DNA of 64,000 bases from Saccharothrix sp. S26 (lineage in GTDB: Bacteria; Actinomycetota; Actinomycetes; Mycobacteriales; Pseudonocardiaceae): NCBI RefSeq assembly GCF_021390395.1, contig NZ_JAJUWT010000012.1, positions 245,380-309,379 on the forward strand. The letters are read 5' to 3'. Of this stretch, positions 7,625 to 16,447 are shown in pieces. A program made the translations under genes and the position numbers. The stretch's first letter is position 1. The number at the start of each line of letters is the position of its first letter. The notes under the pieces are model-generated. The model was not told the DNA's origin. It worked only from the letters and a program-made list of their open reading frames with translations, and made no database searches.

Positions 7625-9430
7625 TCACAGGGCTTGCTCCGCCTTGCCGGCGGACGTGCGCGTGGACGCGCCGGTCAGCCGGCGGGCGGTGTTGACCAGC
7701 GCTTCCATGCTGAACGCCTGGGGCGTGTTGCCCATGTGGCGGCTGGTGGCGGGGTCGCACTCCTCGCTGAGCAGGCCGACGTCGTTGCGCAGGTCGAGCA
7801 GCCGTTCGAACAGCTCGCGCGCCTGGCGGACGCGGCCGGTGCCGTGCAGGGCGTCGGCGAGCCAGAACGTGCACGCCAGGAACGCGCCCTCCGTGCCGGG
7901 CAGGCCGTCCACGCCGCCGTCGGCGTCGGGGCGGTAGCGCAGCACGAACCCCTCCTCGCACAGCTCACGGCGCACCGCGTCCACCGTTCCCCGCACGCGC
8001 GGGTCGTCCCACGGCAGGAAACCCACGCGCGGGATGAGCAGCAGCGCCGCGTCCAGCCCGTGCGAGCCGTAAAACTGGGTGAACGTGCCGCGTTCGGCGT
8101 CGTAGCCCCGCGCGCACACCTCGGCGTGGATGCGGTCGCGCACCTGCCTCCACCGGTCGACCGGGCCGTTCAACCCGTGGTTCTCCACGGTGTGCACCGC
8201 CCGGTCCAACCCGGCCCAGGCCATGACTTTGGAGTGCACGAAGTGCCGGCGCGGGCCGCGCACCTCCCACAGGCCGTTGTCCGGGTCGTCCCAGTGGCCC
8301 TCCAGGTAGTCCAGCAGCGCCCGTTGCAGGTCCCACGCGGTGTCGCTGGTGTGCAGCCCCGCCTCGCGGGCCAGGTGCAGGCCGTCGAGGACCTCGCCCC
8401 ACACGTCGAGTTGGAACTGGTCCGCCGCCGCGTTGCCCACCCGCACGGGCGATGCGCCCTCGTAACCGGACAGCCACGGCAAGGTCTGCTCGGGCAGCCG
8501 CCTGCGGCCGTCGATGCCGTACATGATCTGCAGCTTCGCCGGGTCGCCCGCGACCGCGCGGACCAGCCACTCGCGCCAGGCGCGTGCCTCGGCCAGGAAA
8601 CCGGTGCCCAGGAGGGCTTGGAGGGTGAACGTGGCGTCACGCAACCAGCAGTAGCGGTAGTCCCAGTTGCGCGGTCCGCCCCACTGCTCGGGCAACGACG
8701 TGGTGGCCGCCGCGACGATGCCGCCGGTGGGCGCGTAGGTCAGGGCCTTGAGCGTGACCAGGGCCCGCCGGACCGCCTCCGACCACGGGCCGTCGTAGGT
8801 GCAGCGGCCGATCCACCCCCGCCAGAAGTCCTCCGTGTCCAGGACGGCCTGCTCGGCGTCGACCGCGTGCGGGCGGTGCCGGTGCGAGGCGGTGTGGATG
8901 AGGACGAACGGCACGCGCTGCCCGGCGCGCACCTCGAACTCGGCGGTGGTGGTCAGGTCGTGCCCGTGCAGCGGCACGGTGGTTTCCAGCCACACCGCGT
9001 CCGGCCCGGCGATCGCGGCCAAGGCGCCGCCGTGGTGGCGCACCCACGGCACGACGTCGCCGTAGTCGAACCGCAGGCGCAGGTCCATCCGCATCGGCAC
9101 GCGGCCCGACACGCCCTGCACGACGCGCACCACGTCGGCGGCCTCGCCGCGCGGGGGCATGCAGTCGATCACGCGCACGGTGCCGTCCGGTGTGTCCCAC
9201 TCCGATTCGAGCACCAGCGCGTCACCGCGGTAGCGACGGCGGGTGGCCGGGCCGCCGGCGGCCGGGGCGAGCAGCCAGCGGCCCGCGTCCACGTCGTCCA
9301 GCAGCGCGGCGAAGCAGGCGGGCGAGTCGAACGCGGGCAGGCACAGCCAGTCGACGCTGCCGTCCTTGCCGACCAGGGCGGCGGTCTGCAGGTCGCCCAG
9401 CAGGGCGTAGTCCTCGATCTTCGACGGCAC
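7625..9430 (-). CDS. GH15 family glucoamylase/trehalase-like hydrolase
   Basis: This cytosolic 601-residue protein starts MPSKIEDYALLGDLQTAALVG, the typical N-terminus of actinobacterial GH15 proteins, several of which are trehalases or glucoamylase-like enzymes. An N-terminal beta-sandwich (about 1-220) precedes an (alpha/alpha)6 barrel (about 240-590) containing WGGPRNWDYRYCWLRDA and the acid/base region around GYEGASPVRVGNAAADQFQLDVWGE. There is no signal peptide. It is separated by only 3 bp from the upstream dehydrogenase gene, so the two form an operon. That arrangement suggests release of glucose inside the cell followed by oxidation; whether the substrate is trehalose is not decidable by eye. 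Confidence 0.92.
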   Translation of the reverse strand: MPSKIEDYALLGDLQTAALVGKDGSVDWLCLPAFDSPACFAALLDDVDAGRWLLAPAAGGPATRRRYRGDALVLESEWDTPDGTVRVIDCMPPRGEAADVVRVVQGVSGRVPMRMDLRLRFDYGDVVPWVRHHGGALAAIAGPDAVWLETTVPLHGHDLTTTAEFEVRAGQRVPFVLIHTASHRHRPHAVDAEQAVLDTEDFWRGWIGRCTYDGPWSEAVRRALVTLKALTYAPTGGIVAAATTSLPEQWGGPRNWDYRYCWLRDATFTLQALLGTGFLAEARAWREWLVRAVAGDPAKLQIMYGIDGRRRLPEQTLPWLSGYEGASPVRVGNAAADQFQLDVWGEVLDGLHLAREAGLHTSDTAWDLQRALLDYLEGHWDDPDNGLWEVRGPRRHFVHSKVMAWAGLDRAVHTVENHGLNGPVDRWRQVRDRIHAEVCARGYDAERGTFTQFYGSHGLDAALLLIPRVGFLPWDDPRVRGTVDAVRRELCEEGFVLRYRPDADGGVDGLPGTEGAFLACTFWLADALHGTGRVRQARELFERLLDLRNDVGLLSEECDPATSRHMGNTPQAFSMEALVNTARRLTGASTRTSAGKAEQAL

Positions 9431-9433
9431 GGC

Positions 9434-10492
9434 TCAGTCACCGCCGTCCAGCGTGATCACGACCTTCACGTCGTCCGGGCCGGGTTCGAAGGCGTCCTCG
9501 AACGACTCGAGCGGCACCCGTCGGGTGATCAGACCGGCCAGCCAGTCCCGGTCGGCCTGGGCCAGCGCGTCGGCGGCCTGCCGGTAGTGGCGCAGGTTGG
9601 CGTTGACCGAGCCGACCACCACATCGTTCTCCAGCACCATCTCGCGGTTCACGCCCTCGGTGTCGACCTGGGTCTTGCGGACGCTGGACGAGACACCGGT
9701 CAGGCACACCACCCCGAAGGGAGCGGTGTTGCGGATGGCGGAGAACACCAGGCTGCCCGCACCGGTCGCCTCGATCACCACGTCGGGCTGGAGCTTCGAC
9801 GCGACGTCGTCGACGTCGTCGTGGTGGTAGGTCGCGCCCAGGGCCTCGACCAGGCGGGGTTTCGGCCCGCTGGTCACCCGGTCGAGCACGTGCACCTCCA
9901 GGCCCTGCTGGACGCCGATCATCGCGGCGAGCATCCCGATCGGACCCGCGCCCGTGACCAGCGCCCGCTTCGGCTCGTACCAGGCGCGCCCGCCGATCCG
10001 CCACACCTGCTCCCACGCCTTGGCCACGACCGTGGTCGGCTCCATCAGCACCCCGACCTCCGCCAGCCCCGGGTCGAGGGCGACGGCGTAGTCCGCTTCG
10101 ACGCACCACAGCTCGGACGCGTAGCCGTCCAGCTCCTTGATGCCGCGCTCGGTGTAGCGGCCGTTGCGGCAGTTGTCGAACTCCCCTCGCGCGCACGCCC
10201 CGCACGGCACGGGGTCCGGCCGCCGCACCACGCCGACCACGAGGTCACCGGCCGAGAAACCACTGCCGTCAGGCGCGGTCCTCACTCGACCGAGTGATTC
10301 ATGCCCCAACACCAACCGCTCTCGGCCCGGTGGGGCCCAGCCGTACTCGGCCTGCACGATCTCCTTGTCGGTTCCGCAGACCCCGACCGCCAGCCCCTCC
10401 ACCAACAACTCCCCCGACCGGGGCTCGGGATCCGCCAGCTCGGCCAGGTCCAACGACCCCGGGGTTCCGGGGACAACGGTGAGGGCGCGCAT
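9434..10492 (-). CDS. Glucose 1-dehydrogenase-like zinc alcohol dehydrogenase
   Basis: This 352-residue medium-chain dehydrogenase has catalytic zinc ligands in GVCGTDKEI and LGHESLG. A partial structural-zinc lobe is seen as PCGACARGEFDNCRNG, and the Rossmann glycine motif is TGAGPIGMLAA. The GRYTERGIKELDGYA segment is characteristic of the glucose dehydrogenase (Gdh) branch that oxidises D-glucose to gluconolactone with NAD(P). It is the first gene of a two-gene operon with the GH15 hydrolase, which supports a role in using glucose from an intracellular disaccharide or oligosaccharide. An aldose other than glucose remains possible. Confidence 0.9.
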   Translation of the reverse strand: MRALTVVPGTPGSLDLAELADPEPRSGELLVEGLAVGVCGTDKEIVQAEYGWAPPGRERLVLGHESLGRVRTAPDGSGFSAGDLVVGVVRRPDPVPCGACARGEFDNCRNGRYTERGIKELDGYASELWCVEADYAVALDPGLAEVGVLMEPTTVVAKAWEQVWRIGGRAWYEPKRALVTGAGPIGMLAAMIGVQQGLEVHVLDRVTSGPKPRLVEALGATYHHDDVDDVASKLQPDVVIEATGAGSLVFSAIRNTAPFGVVCLTGVSSSVRKTQVDTEGVNREMVLENDVVVGSVNANLRHYRQAADALAQADRDWLAGLITRRVPLESFEDAFEPGPDDVKVVITLDGGD

Positions 10493-10624
10493 GCCCCCGG
10501 ACTACCCGCGGACCTCCCGGTCATGCCGGTCCCGTGCCGCACTCACCCACCGGATCCGGTGACGACCCGCCCGTGCCGTCACGCGAGCGTCCGCCGAAGG
10601 GTTGTCGCCCGCCGTGCGAAGCGA

Positions 10625-11443
10625 TCACGGACGCCGGCCGACACCGGCGTAGAGGGCGTCCTGTTGGACGTCACGCACCTCGTGGAACCCGTTCTCGGGC
10701 CGCCATTGCGAGGTCGTGACCAGGCCCGGCTCGACCAGCTCGAAGCCCGCGAACAGGTCGAGCACCTCCTGGCGGCCACGGGGGAAGACGTTGTTCTGGG
10801 TCGCCTTCATGGTTTCCACGATCCGCTCGCCGTCCACGGTGGCGAAGTCGTCGGTGAGGTGGGTCAGGGCGAGGTGGCTGCCGGGTGCCAACGCCTCGCG
10901 GTAGCGGGCGAACAACCCGGCGGGGTCCGCCTCGGGCGGGATGTAGTGGCCGATGGTGACCGCCAGGAGGCCGACGGGCTGGTCGAAGTCGAGCATCCGC
11001 CGGGTCGCCGGCGCGTCGAGCACGTCGTCGGGGCGGGTGATGTCGGCGTCCACGATCACCGCGTCCGGGTCGTCCGCCAGCAGCAGGCGGCTGTGCGCCA
11101 CGGCCACCGGTTCGTAGTCGACGTAGACCACCCGCGTCCCCGGTGCCGCGTTCTGCGCGATCTCGTGCACGTTGCCGACGGTCGGGATGCCCGAGCCCAG
11201 GTCGAGGAACTGCCGCACCCCCGACTCGATCATGAACATCACCGCGCGGCGCAGGAACGCCCGGTTCAGCCGCGCGATCTCGCGCACGTTGGGCTGCGCG
11301 GCCAGCAGTCGCGCCGCCAGCTCCCGGTCACTGGCGAAGTTGTGGCCGCCGCCGAGCAGGTAGTCGTAGATCCTGGCCGCGCTGGGGCGGTCGATGTCGA
11401 CCTCGGCGGGAACCCACTCCCCCGCGGCCCGGCTGCCGGTCAT
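10625..11443 (-). CDS. DUF574-type S-adenosylmethionine methyltransferase
   Basis: This 272-residue protein belongs to the actinobacterial SAM-methyltransferase family formerly called DUF574. It shows the diagnostic ARIYDYLLGGGHNFASDRE near the N-terminus, the SAM motif FLDLGSGIPT, and RVVYVDYEPVAVAHS. The start at 11443 (MTGSRAAGEW) has GGGAGGGCAGGA in front; an upstream in-frame ATG would add 22 non-conserved residues. These proteins are abundant in Streptomyces-like genomes, often as bld-associated or orphan copies, and their substrates are mostly unknown. Confidence 0.9.
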   Translation of the reverse strand: MTGSRAAGEWVPAEVDIDRPSAARIYDYLLGGGHNFASDRELAARLLAAQPNVREIARLNRAFLRRAVMFMIESGVRQFLDLGSGIPTVGNVHEIAQNAAPGTRVVYVDYEPVAVAHSRLLLADDPDAVIVDADITRPDDVLDAPATRRMLDFDQPVGLLAVTIGHYIPPEADPAGLFARYREALAPGSHLALTHLTDDFATVDGERIVETMKATQNNVFPRGRQEVLDLFAGFELVEPGLVTTSQWRPENGFHEVRDVQQDALYAGVGRRP

Positions 11444-11768
11444 TCCTGCCCTCCCCACGACGCGGGGTGACGGGCTGCCGGGGACGGATCTGGGAGATCG
11501 AGCGCGCAATCCACGCGCAACAGGTAGTCAGTCGCGGTCCGCGGCTTCACCGGAATCGCACTCAATTCACTCGATCGGCGTAACGTCGGGACGGCGAAGA
11601 CTCCGGCGCGGGGCGGGTTCGCTCAGCGGGACTCCAGTGCGGCGTGAGGCGGGAACCTGCCTGTCCCGGGCCCGGTGACCTGCACTGATCGGTGTCGCCC
11701 GATCGGTGTCCGCCGATGTGCGGACGGCGTGGCGCGGTTACTGTCTCGGCAGGCGAAAGGTTGCGCTG
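11444..11768. other. Divergent intergenic region with 14-bp direct repeats
   Basis: The 325-bp gap separates the divergent DUF574 and STAS genes. It contains three head-to-tail copies of a 14-bp unit (GATCGGTGTCGCCC at 11687, GATCGGTGTCCGCC at 11701, and a weaker copy starting GATGTGCGG at 11715). The repeats lie about 55-80 bp before the STAS start and could be regulator sites. No open frame with coding character is seen. Confidence 0.5.
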
Positions 11769-12170
11769 ATGAGCGAGGACAGTGCGTCCGCGGTGGTCTC
11801 GGTGCGGGCCGTCTCGGTGGACGGCGTGCCCGTGCTGCGCGTCGCGGGCGAGGTCGACATGAGGACCGTGGACAGGCTGCGCCCGGAGCTGCTGGCCTGG
11901 TTGGACGGCGCGCCGGAACGGGTGGCGATCGACCTGACCGGCGTGACGTTCCTGGCGTCCAGCGGCTTGGCGCTGCTGATCGAGGCGGCCGCGCGGGCCG
12001 ACCAGCACGGCGTTCGGATCGTCCTGGTGGCCGATCACCGCGCCGTGCTGCGCCCGATCCAGGCCACCAACCTGGACCAGGTGTTCGACGTGCACCCCGA
12101 CGTGGACCACGCCGTGGCGGACGCCCGGCCCGCTCCGCCGTCGACCGAGGTCGAAGCGCAGGACGCTTGA
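11769..12170 (+). CDS. STAS-domain anti-sigma factor antagonist
   Basis: The 133-residue protein is a stand-alone STAS domain: VLRVAGEVDMRTVDRLRPEL, then AIDLTGVTFLASSGLALLIEAA, where the Ser of 'LASSGL' is the expected phosphorylation site. The last 25 residues are a Pro/Ala tail. ATG 11769 is chosen over an upstream frame opening because GAAAGG precedes it at proper distance. It would be the target of RsbW-type kinases such as the one embedded in the fusion protein at 2155-4899. There is no sigma factor directly adjacent. Confidence 0.9.
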   Translation: MSEDSASAVVSVRAVSVDGVPVLRVAGEVDMRTVDRLRPELLAWLDGAPERVAIDLTGVTFLASSGLALLIEAAARADQHGVRIVLVADHRAVLRPIQATNLDQVFDVHPDVDHAVADARPAPPSTEVEAQDA

Positions 12171-12239
12171 CCCGGGCGGTCAGGAGTCGGGGAACCAGCC
12201 CGTGCCGCAGCCTTACCGGAGGAGAACAGCTCGTTGGTT

Positions 12240-12455
12240 GCCTTGTTGCTATTCGCAGGTCCGGCGCGGTGAGGCGGGATCCCGTGCGGGACGTCGAGCA
12301 CGCGGCTGTCGGGAACGCCATTTCCAGCGAGGGCGAGTAGCGGCCCGGCTCGATGGCGATGACCCCCTGGTGCGCGAGGTTCAGGCGGCGGGCCAGTTCG
12401 GGCGGGGTCATCTCGCCGTGCGCGAACCGGAGTGCGCGGGTCGAGCAGGTGATCC
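12240..12455 (-). pseudogene. Frameshifted XRE-family regulator remnant
   Basis: On the minus strand the stretch RALRFAHGEMTPPELARRL followed by [17 protein letters not shown] reads as the helix-turn-helix of small Cro/CI-type regulators (usual form: ...[39 protein letters not shown]). Directly after it the family sequence continues in another frame as RVLDVPHGIP, and the recognition helix carries unusual residues. There is no proper start or stop. It is read as a decayed gene; it fills most of the 326-bp gap between the STAS and MarR genes. Confidence 0.6.
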
Positions 12456-12496
12456 TGGGCGGCCGGCCCGACCAGAACCGCGCCGGTGGGCGACGA

Positions 12497-12883
12497 CTAC
12501 ACCGGTGCCGCCGCGTTCTCCGCGATCCGCTCGAGCATCCTGATCAGTTCGACGTACTCGTCGTCGGAGATCCCGTCGAGGAGCCGCGCCCGCTGGGCGT
12601 GCACCTGTGCGGCGATCCGGTCGTGGGCCCGACGTCCCGCTTCGGTCAACTCGCACTCTCCCGTGAGCCAACCACGACCGGCGAAGTCCTCGACCAGCGG
12701 CCGGACGTCGTCGTGGAAGTGGGCGAGCGCCTGCTCGACCTCGGTCAGGGTGCCGGGCTCGGTCGCGATCGTGTTCAGCACCTGCCAGTGCCTGCGGGTC
12801 AGGCCGTCCGCTTCGAGCGCCCGGTGGAACCTGGTCTCGATCAGGTCGTGGAGGTGCACGAGCCAGTAGCCGAGGGGTTTCAT
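12497..12883 (-). CDS. MarR-family regulator
   Basis: This 128-residue winged-helix protein (MKPLGYWLVHLHDLIETRFHRAL..., RRHWQVLNTIATEPGTLTEVEQAL, wing GRGWLTGECELTEAGRRAHD) fits the MarR family. The start at 12883 has GGAGGT 4 nt upstream (minus strand). Immediately upstream lies an imperfect palindrome shared with the second MarR gene at 22577, probably its own operator. The divergent neighbour is the ECF sigma gene at 13045, which could be a target. Confidence 0.85.
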   Translation of the reverse strand: MKPLGYWLVHLHDLIETRFHRALEADGLTRRHWQVLNTIATEPGTLTEVEQALAHFHDDVRPLVEDFAGRGWLTGECELTEAGRRAHDRIAAQVHAQRARLLDGISDDEYVELIRMLERIAENAAAPV

Positions 12884-12888
12884 CCGAC

Positions 12889-12932
12889 CTCCATGTAATT
12901 CGACATGTATATGCACAATAGCATGCATGGGC
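12889..12932. promoter_or_regulatory. MarR operator candidate, copy 1
   Basis: The sequence CCTCCATGTAATTCGACATG followed by TATATGCACAATAGCATGCATGG holds an inverted repeat CATGT-N6-ACATG and a second palindrome GCATGC. A closely matching block occurs at 22539-22580 before another MarR gene. It overlaps the ribosome site of the MarR gene at 12883, so binding would block its expression. Confidence 0.65.
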
Positions 12933-13044
12933 GCCCTGGCTCGCGGTCGAGCGGGCCCGGCAGTGGGAACGCTCGCGGCGGCGAGCGGCAATCAGTTCCG
13001 TGCGAACCGACAGCGTCCCAGTGACGCGCAGGAGGAGTCCCCCG

Positions 13045-13566
13045 GTGGAGCGGCTCGACGGGCCGGAAGCGCTGGCCGCCTGGTACGACGCCCACGCCCG
13101 CCCGCTCCACCACTACCTGGCCCGACGGGCCGGGACGGCGGTGGCCGACGACCTCGTGGCCGACGTGTTCCTGGTCGCCTGGGAGCAGCGGTCGGGGTTC
13201 GACCCGACCCGCGCCGGGCCCAAGGCGTGGCTGTACGGGATAGCCACCAACCTGCTGCGGCGGCACCACCGCTCCGAGGAGACCCGGCTGCGGGCCTGGG
13301 CACGGGACGGTGGCCGCCGGTCCACCCAGGACGAGGTGGACCACCGGGTCGCGGAGAGCGTGGACGCGGACGTGCGCGCCCGGCGGATGGCCGAGGCCAT
13401 CGCGGGGCTGCGCGCCGAGGAGCGCGACGTGCTGCTGCTCGTGGCGTGGGGCGGGCTGACCGCGGCGGAGATCGCGGAGGTGCTCGGGATCAAGGAGCAG
13501 ACGGTGCGGACGCGCCTGCACCGGGCCAGGACGAAGCTGAGGACCGAGGAGGCGCGCGATGCGTGA
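13045..13566 (+). CDS. ECF-type RNA polymerase sigma factor
   Basis: This 173-residue sigma-70 family protein has region 2 (ALAAWYDAHARPLHHYLARRAG...DVFLVAWEQR) and region 4 (LRAEERDVLLLVAWGGLTAAEIAEVLGIKEQTVRTRLHRAR). The GTG start at 13045 is preceded by GGAGGA at 13031-13036; an in-frame GTG at 13000 lacks a ribosome site. The stop codon overlaps the start of the next gene (ATG 13559), a translationally coupled pair typical for ECF sigma factors with CU044_5270-type partners. Confidence 0.93.
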   Translation: MERLDGPEALAAWYDAHARPLHHYLARRAGTAVADDLVADVFLVAWEQRSGFDPTRAGPKAWLYGIATNLLRRHHRSEETRLRAWARDGGRRSTQDEVDHRVAESVDADVRARRMAEAIAGLRAEERDVLLLVAWGGLTAAEIAEVLGIKEQTVRTRLHRARTKLRTEEARDA

Positions 13567-14566
13567 GGACGAAGTGGACGACGTCGTGCGGGACGTGCGT
13601 GGCGACACGGCGCCGATGACCGGCGAGAGCTTCGCCGCCAACCGGGAGAAGGTGCTGGCGCTCGCCGCGGCCGGACGGCCGGTGGGCAGGCCGGCGCGGC
13701 GGTGGTGGGGTGTCGCCGCGGGCGTCGCCGCGCTGGCCGCGGGCGGGGTGCTGGCCCAGGTCGCGCTGGGTGGTCCGACGCCCGCGACCGCCGAGGCGGC
13801 GCAGGCGTTGACCGGCGCGGCGGACGCGATCACGACGACGGACCCGGTACCGGGCCCCGGCCAGTACCGGTACGCGATCAGCCGCCACCGGTCCGCGGTG
13901 CAGACCCACCAGGGCGGGCAGGACTTCCGGTGGCTGGGCGAGGAGGTCCTGGAGGTGTGGTTGCCCGCAAAGGAGGGCGAGGAGTACTTGGTCCGCCCTC
14001 GGGACACCGGTCGGCGGGACTGGTTGGTCGGCACCGAGGAGCAGGCGCGCAGCGCCGGGGTGGACCTGCGGCCCGCGTCGCAGGCCGAGGTCCGCGGCCG
14101 GTGCGACCGGCGATGCCAGGAGGACCCGGGAGCGTGGCAGCAGCCCAACGCCCGGTTCCTGGCGGGCCTCCCCCGCGCGCCGGAGGCGCTGCTGGAGCGC
14201 CTGCTCGCGGACGGTCGGGGACGGGGGTCCAGCGACCACCAGGAGGCACTGGTCCTCGCCTCCGACCTGCTGCGCAGCGGCAAGGTGCCCGCCGACCTGC
14301 GGGCGGCGCTGTTCCGGGCGCTGGCGCTGCTGCCCGGCCTGGAGGTGGTCGACCAGTCGGCCAACCTCGACGGCAGGCGGGGCGTCGCGCTGGCCGTGAC
14401 CGACGGCGACGACCGCCAGGAGGTCATCATCGACCCGGCCACCGGCGAGTTCATCGGCGACCGCCGAGTGCTGACCGAGTCGGACGGCCCCCTGCCGGCC
14501 GGGACGGTCGTGGAGTCGAGTTCGGTGACGACGGCCCTGGTCGACGGGATCGGCGTCCGCCCCTGA
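13559..14566 (+). CDS. CU044_5270 family membrane protein, likely sigma partner
   Basis: The 335-residue protein has a short cytosolic N-terminus (about 1-45), one membrane helix (WWGVAAGVAALAAGGVLAQVAL, about 49-70) and a large extracytoplasmic domain with ALTGAADAI and PGPGQYRYAISRH, the hallmark of CU044_5270 proteins. Its start overlaps the sigma gene by 8 bp. These proteins take the place of an anti-sigma factor beside many actinobacterial ECF sigma genes. Membrane topology fits sensing outside and holding the sigma factor inside; this is inferred. Confidence 0.88.
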   Translation: MREDEVDDVVRDVRGDTAPMTGESFAANREKVLALAAAGRPVGRPARRWWGVAAGVAALAAGGVLAQVALGGPTPATAEAAQALTGAADAITTTDPVPGPGQYRYAISRHRSAVQTHQGGQDFRWLGEEVLEVWLPAKEGEEYLVRPRDTGRRDWLVGTEEQARSAGVDLRPASQAEVRGRCDRRCQEDPGAWQQPNARFLAGLPRAPEALLERLLADGRGRGSSDHQEALVLASDLLRSGKVPADLRAALFRALALLPGLEVVDQSANLDGRRGVALAVTDGDDRQEVIIDPATGEFIGDRRVLTESDGPLPAGTVVESSSVTTALVDGIGVRP

Positions 14567-14591
14567 GGTCCGGTGGGAACGCCGGGTGTGG

Positions 14592-14629
14592 CCGACCGGC
14601 CCGCCGGGGGTAGTCGGCGGGCCGGTCGG
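14592..14629. terminator. Bidirectional terminator hairpin
   Basis: A perfect 15-bp inverted repeat (CCGACCGGCCCGCCG at 14592-14606 and CGGCGGGCCGGTCGG at 14615-14629) sits exactly between the convergent CU044_5270 gene and the GH5 gene. Confidence 0.85.
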
Positions 14630-14638
14630 GTCGCGGGG

Positions 14639-16171
14639 TTACGGCGTGACGGAGAGCAGGTGGGCCTTGAGGCCCTCGCCGATGCCGGGTTCCGGTGTGC
14701 CGTTCCAGTCCTTGATGAGCACGGCGCCCGTGGTGCAGCCCCACGGGTTCCAGGTCCACGCGAGGTAGCCGATGTGGTGCGCGTCGGCCCAGTCGACCAG
14801 CCGCTGCATGTACTCGAAGCCGCAGTCCTCCTGGCCGAACTCGCCCAGCACGACCGGGACCTGTTGCGCGAACGGGGCGATCTGGGTGTCCCAGCAGGAC
14901 TCGGTGGCGCACGCGTTGAAGCTGTAGGCGTGCCAGGAGGCGGCGAGGTTGTCCAGCGGGTCGGACGGCTTGTGCGCCAACCACTCGCGCAGGTCGTTGG
15001 CCCACTCCAGGCCGCCCAGCATCAGCACGTTGGTCGCGCCGGTGGACCGGACCGCGTCGACCAGGTCCTGCATGCCGGCCACCTCGTAGGGCAGCCCGGT
15101 GCAGGTGCCGCCGTCGCGCCAGCACTGCCAGCCCAGGGTCTTGTTCCAGTCCGCGGCCATCTCCGGGTACGGCTCGTTGAACAGGTCGAAGACGACGGCG
15201 TCGTTGCCCTTGAAGGTGGTGGCGACGCCGGTCCAGAACTGCGGCGAGTACTTCGCGTCCGGCATCGGCTTCTGGCACACCGCGTGCTCGTCCTTGCAGT
15301 GCCAGTCCGGGCTGTCGGTGTACGCGCCCCAGGTCCAGTGCAGGTCGAGGATCACGTTGATGCCGTTGGCCACCAGCAGGTCCACGTAGTCCTTGACGTG
15401 CTTCTGGTAGGTGGCCCCGCCGGGCGAGCCGTACACGCCCAGCCAGCACTCCTCGTTCAACGGCACCCGCACCGCGCGGATGTTCCAGGTCTTCATCGCG
15501 TCCACCGACGCCTGGTCCACCGGACCGCCGTCCCACATGCCCTTGCCCTGGACGCAGGCGAACTCACTGCTGGAGCGGTCCACCCCCAGCAGCCGGTACG
15601 GCCTGCCGTCGGCGGTGACCAGCTTGTTGCCCGACACGCGCAGCTCCGGCGCCGGCCCGTCGACCGGCGGAGTGGTCGTGGTGGTGGTCGTGGTGGTGGT
15701 GGTCGTGGTGGTGGTGGTGGTCGGGTCCACGCCGGTGCACGGGGCACCGTTGACCGCGAAGTCCGTCGGCTTGGCGTTGCTGCCGCTGTAGGAGAAGTTC
15801 GCCCCCGCGCTGACGCTGCCCTTCGCCGGGATGGTGGCGTTCCAGCTCAGGTTGGCCACCGTGACCTTCTTGCCCGACTGCGACCACGTGCCGCTCCAGC
15901 CGTGCTGGAGGGTCTGGTTGCCGCTGTAGCTGTAGGTCAGCGTCCAGCCGTTGACCGCCGACGGACCGAGGTTGGCGACCGTCACGTTGGCCCCGAACCC
16001 GCTGCCCCAGTCGTTGGTCGAGTAGTCGACCCGGCACGCGAACGCCGCCGCCGCGCTCGCGTCGCCGACCCACGACCCGCCGACCGTCGCCAACAAAGCC
16101 GTGCCGGCGATGGACACCGCCGCGCCCATCGCGGCGAACGCGCTACGACGTTTTCTGACTCTTCCCAACAT
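14639..16171 (-). CDS. Secreted CBM2-GH5 endoglucanase
   Basis: This 510-residue secreted enzyme has a Sec signal (about 1-41), a CBM2 cellulose-binding domain (about 43-148, with two conserved Cys and WGSGFGANVTVANLG), a poly-Thr linker of about 17 residues, and a GH5 catalytic domain (about 180-505). Catalytic features are RAVRVPLNEECW, the acid/base Glu in FDLFNEPYPEM, and the nucleophile Glu in VVLGEFGQ. It should hydrolyse cellulose or a related beta-1,4-glucan outside the cell. The start at ATG 16171 follows AGGGAG. A CebR-like operator lies 118 bp upstream, pointing to induction by cello-oligosaccharides. Confidence 0.95.
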   Translation of the reverse strand: MLGRVRKRRSAFAAMGAAVSIAGTALLATVGGSWVGDASAAAAFACRVDYSTNDWGSGFGANVTVANLGPSAVNGWTLTYSYSGNQTLQHGWSGTWSQSGKKVTVANLSWNATIPAKGSVSAGANFSYSGSNAKPTDFAVNGAPCTGVDPTTTTTTTTTTTTTTTTTPPVDGPAPELRVSGNKLVTADGRPYRLLGVDRSSSEFACVQGKGMWDGGPVDQASVDAMKTWNIRAVRVPLNEECWLGVYGSPGGATYQKHVKDYVDLLVANGINVILDLHWTWGAYTDSPDWHCKDEHAVCQKPMPDAKYSPQFWTGVATTFKGNDAVVFDLFNEPYPEMAADWNKTLGWQCWRDGGTCTGLPYEVAGMQDLVDAVRSTGATNVLMLGGLEWANDLREWLAHKPSDPLDNLAASWHAYSFNACATESCWDTQIAPFAQQVPVVLGEFGQEDCGFEYMQRLVDWADAHHIGYLAWTWNPWGCTTGAVLIKDWNGTPEPGIGEGLKAHLLSVTP

Positions 16172-16288
16172 CAGCACTCCCTTGTGCGAATGACGTCCGG
16201 TCCGCTGCCGTGCCCACGACTCGGTTCCGCAGCCGAAAGGACCGGCGAGGTGGAGACGGGCCGCTCCGAATGGCGACCCATTTTGATC

Positions 16289-16302
16289 TGGGAGCGTTCC
16301 CA
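16289..16302. promoter_or_regulatory. CebR-like operator upstream of GH5 cellulase
   Basis: TGGGAGCGTTCCCA differs by one base from the perfect 14-bp palindrome TGGGAGCGCTCCCA, the published CebR operator of Streptomyces cellulose genes. It lies 118 bp before the GH5 start. The perfect form occurs at 62299 before the pectate lyase. Confidence 0.88.
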
Positions 16303-16447
16303 GGCCAACCGTAGCGAAGATGTTGCGGAACTTGAAGACCTGTAAGTCGCAGATACCACGAGAGTTCGGTGCCGAGCATTCCTGACGATCGGTCGCCGAA
16401 TTCCGGGCGCGGCTCCCATGGTCCGCCCCGTCATGTTTGCGCGTGGT

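Noticed and set aside
7634..10297. 887-codon plus-strand frame opposite the GH15 and dehydrogenase genes
   Set aside because: Both minus-strand genes have clear catalytic motifs; the plus frame has none.
10625..11443. DUF574 methyltransferase as the missing cittilin-type methyltransferase
   Set aside because: It lies 8.6 kb away, on the other strand, and belongs to a widespread orphan family.
15670..15725. Short tandem repeat of GGTGGTGGTCGT type
   Set aside because: It encodes the poly-Thr linker of the CBM2-GH5 enzyme, not a CRISPR or regulatory array.
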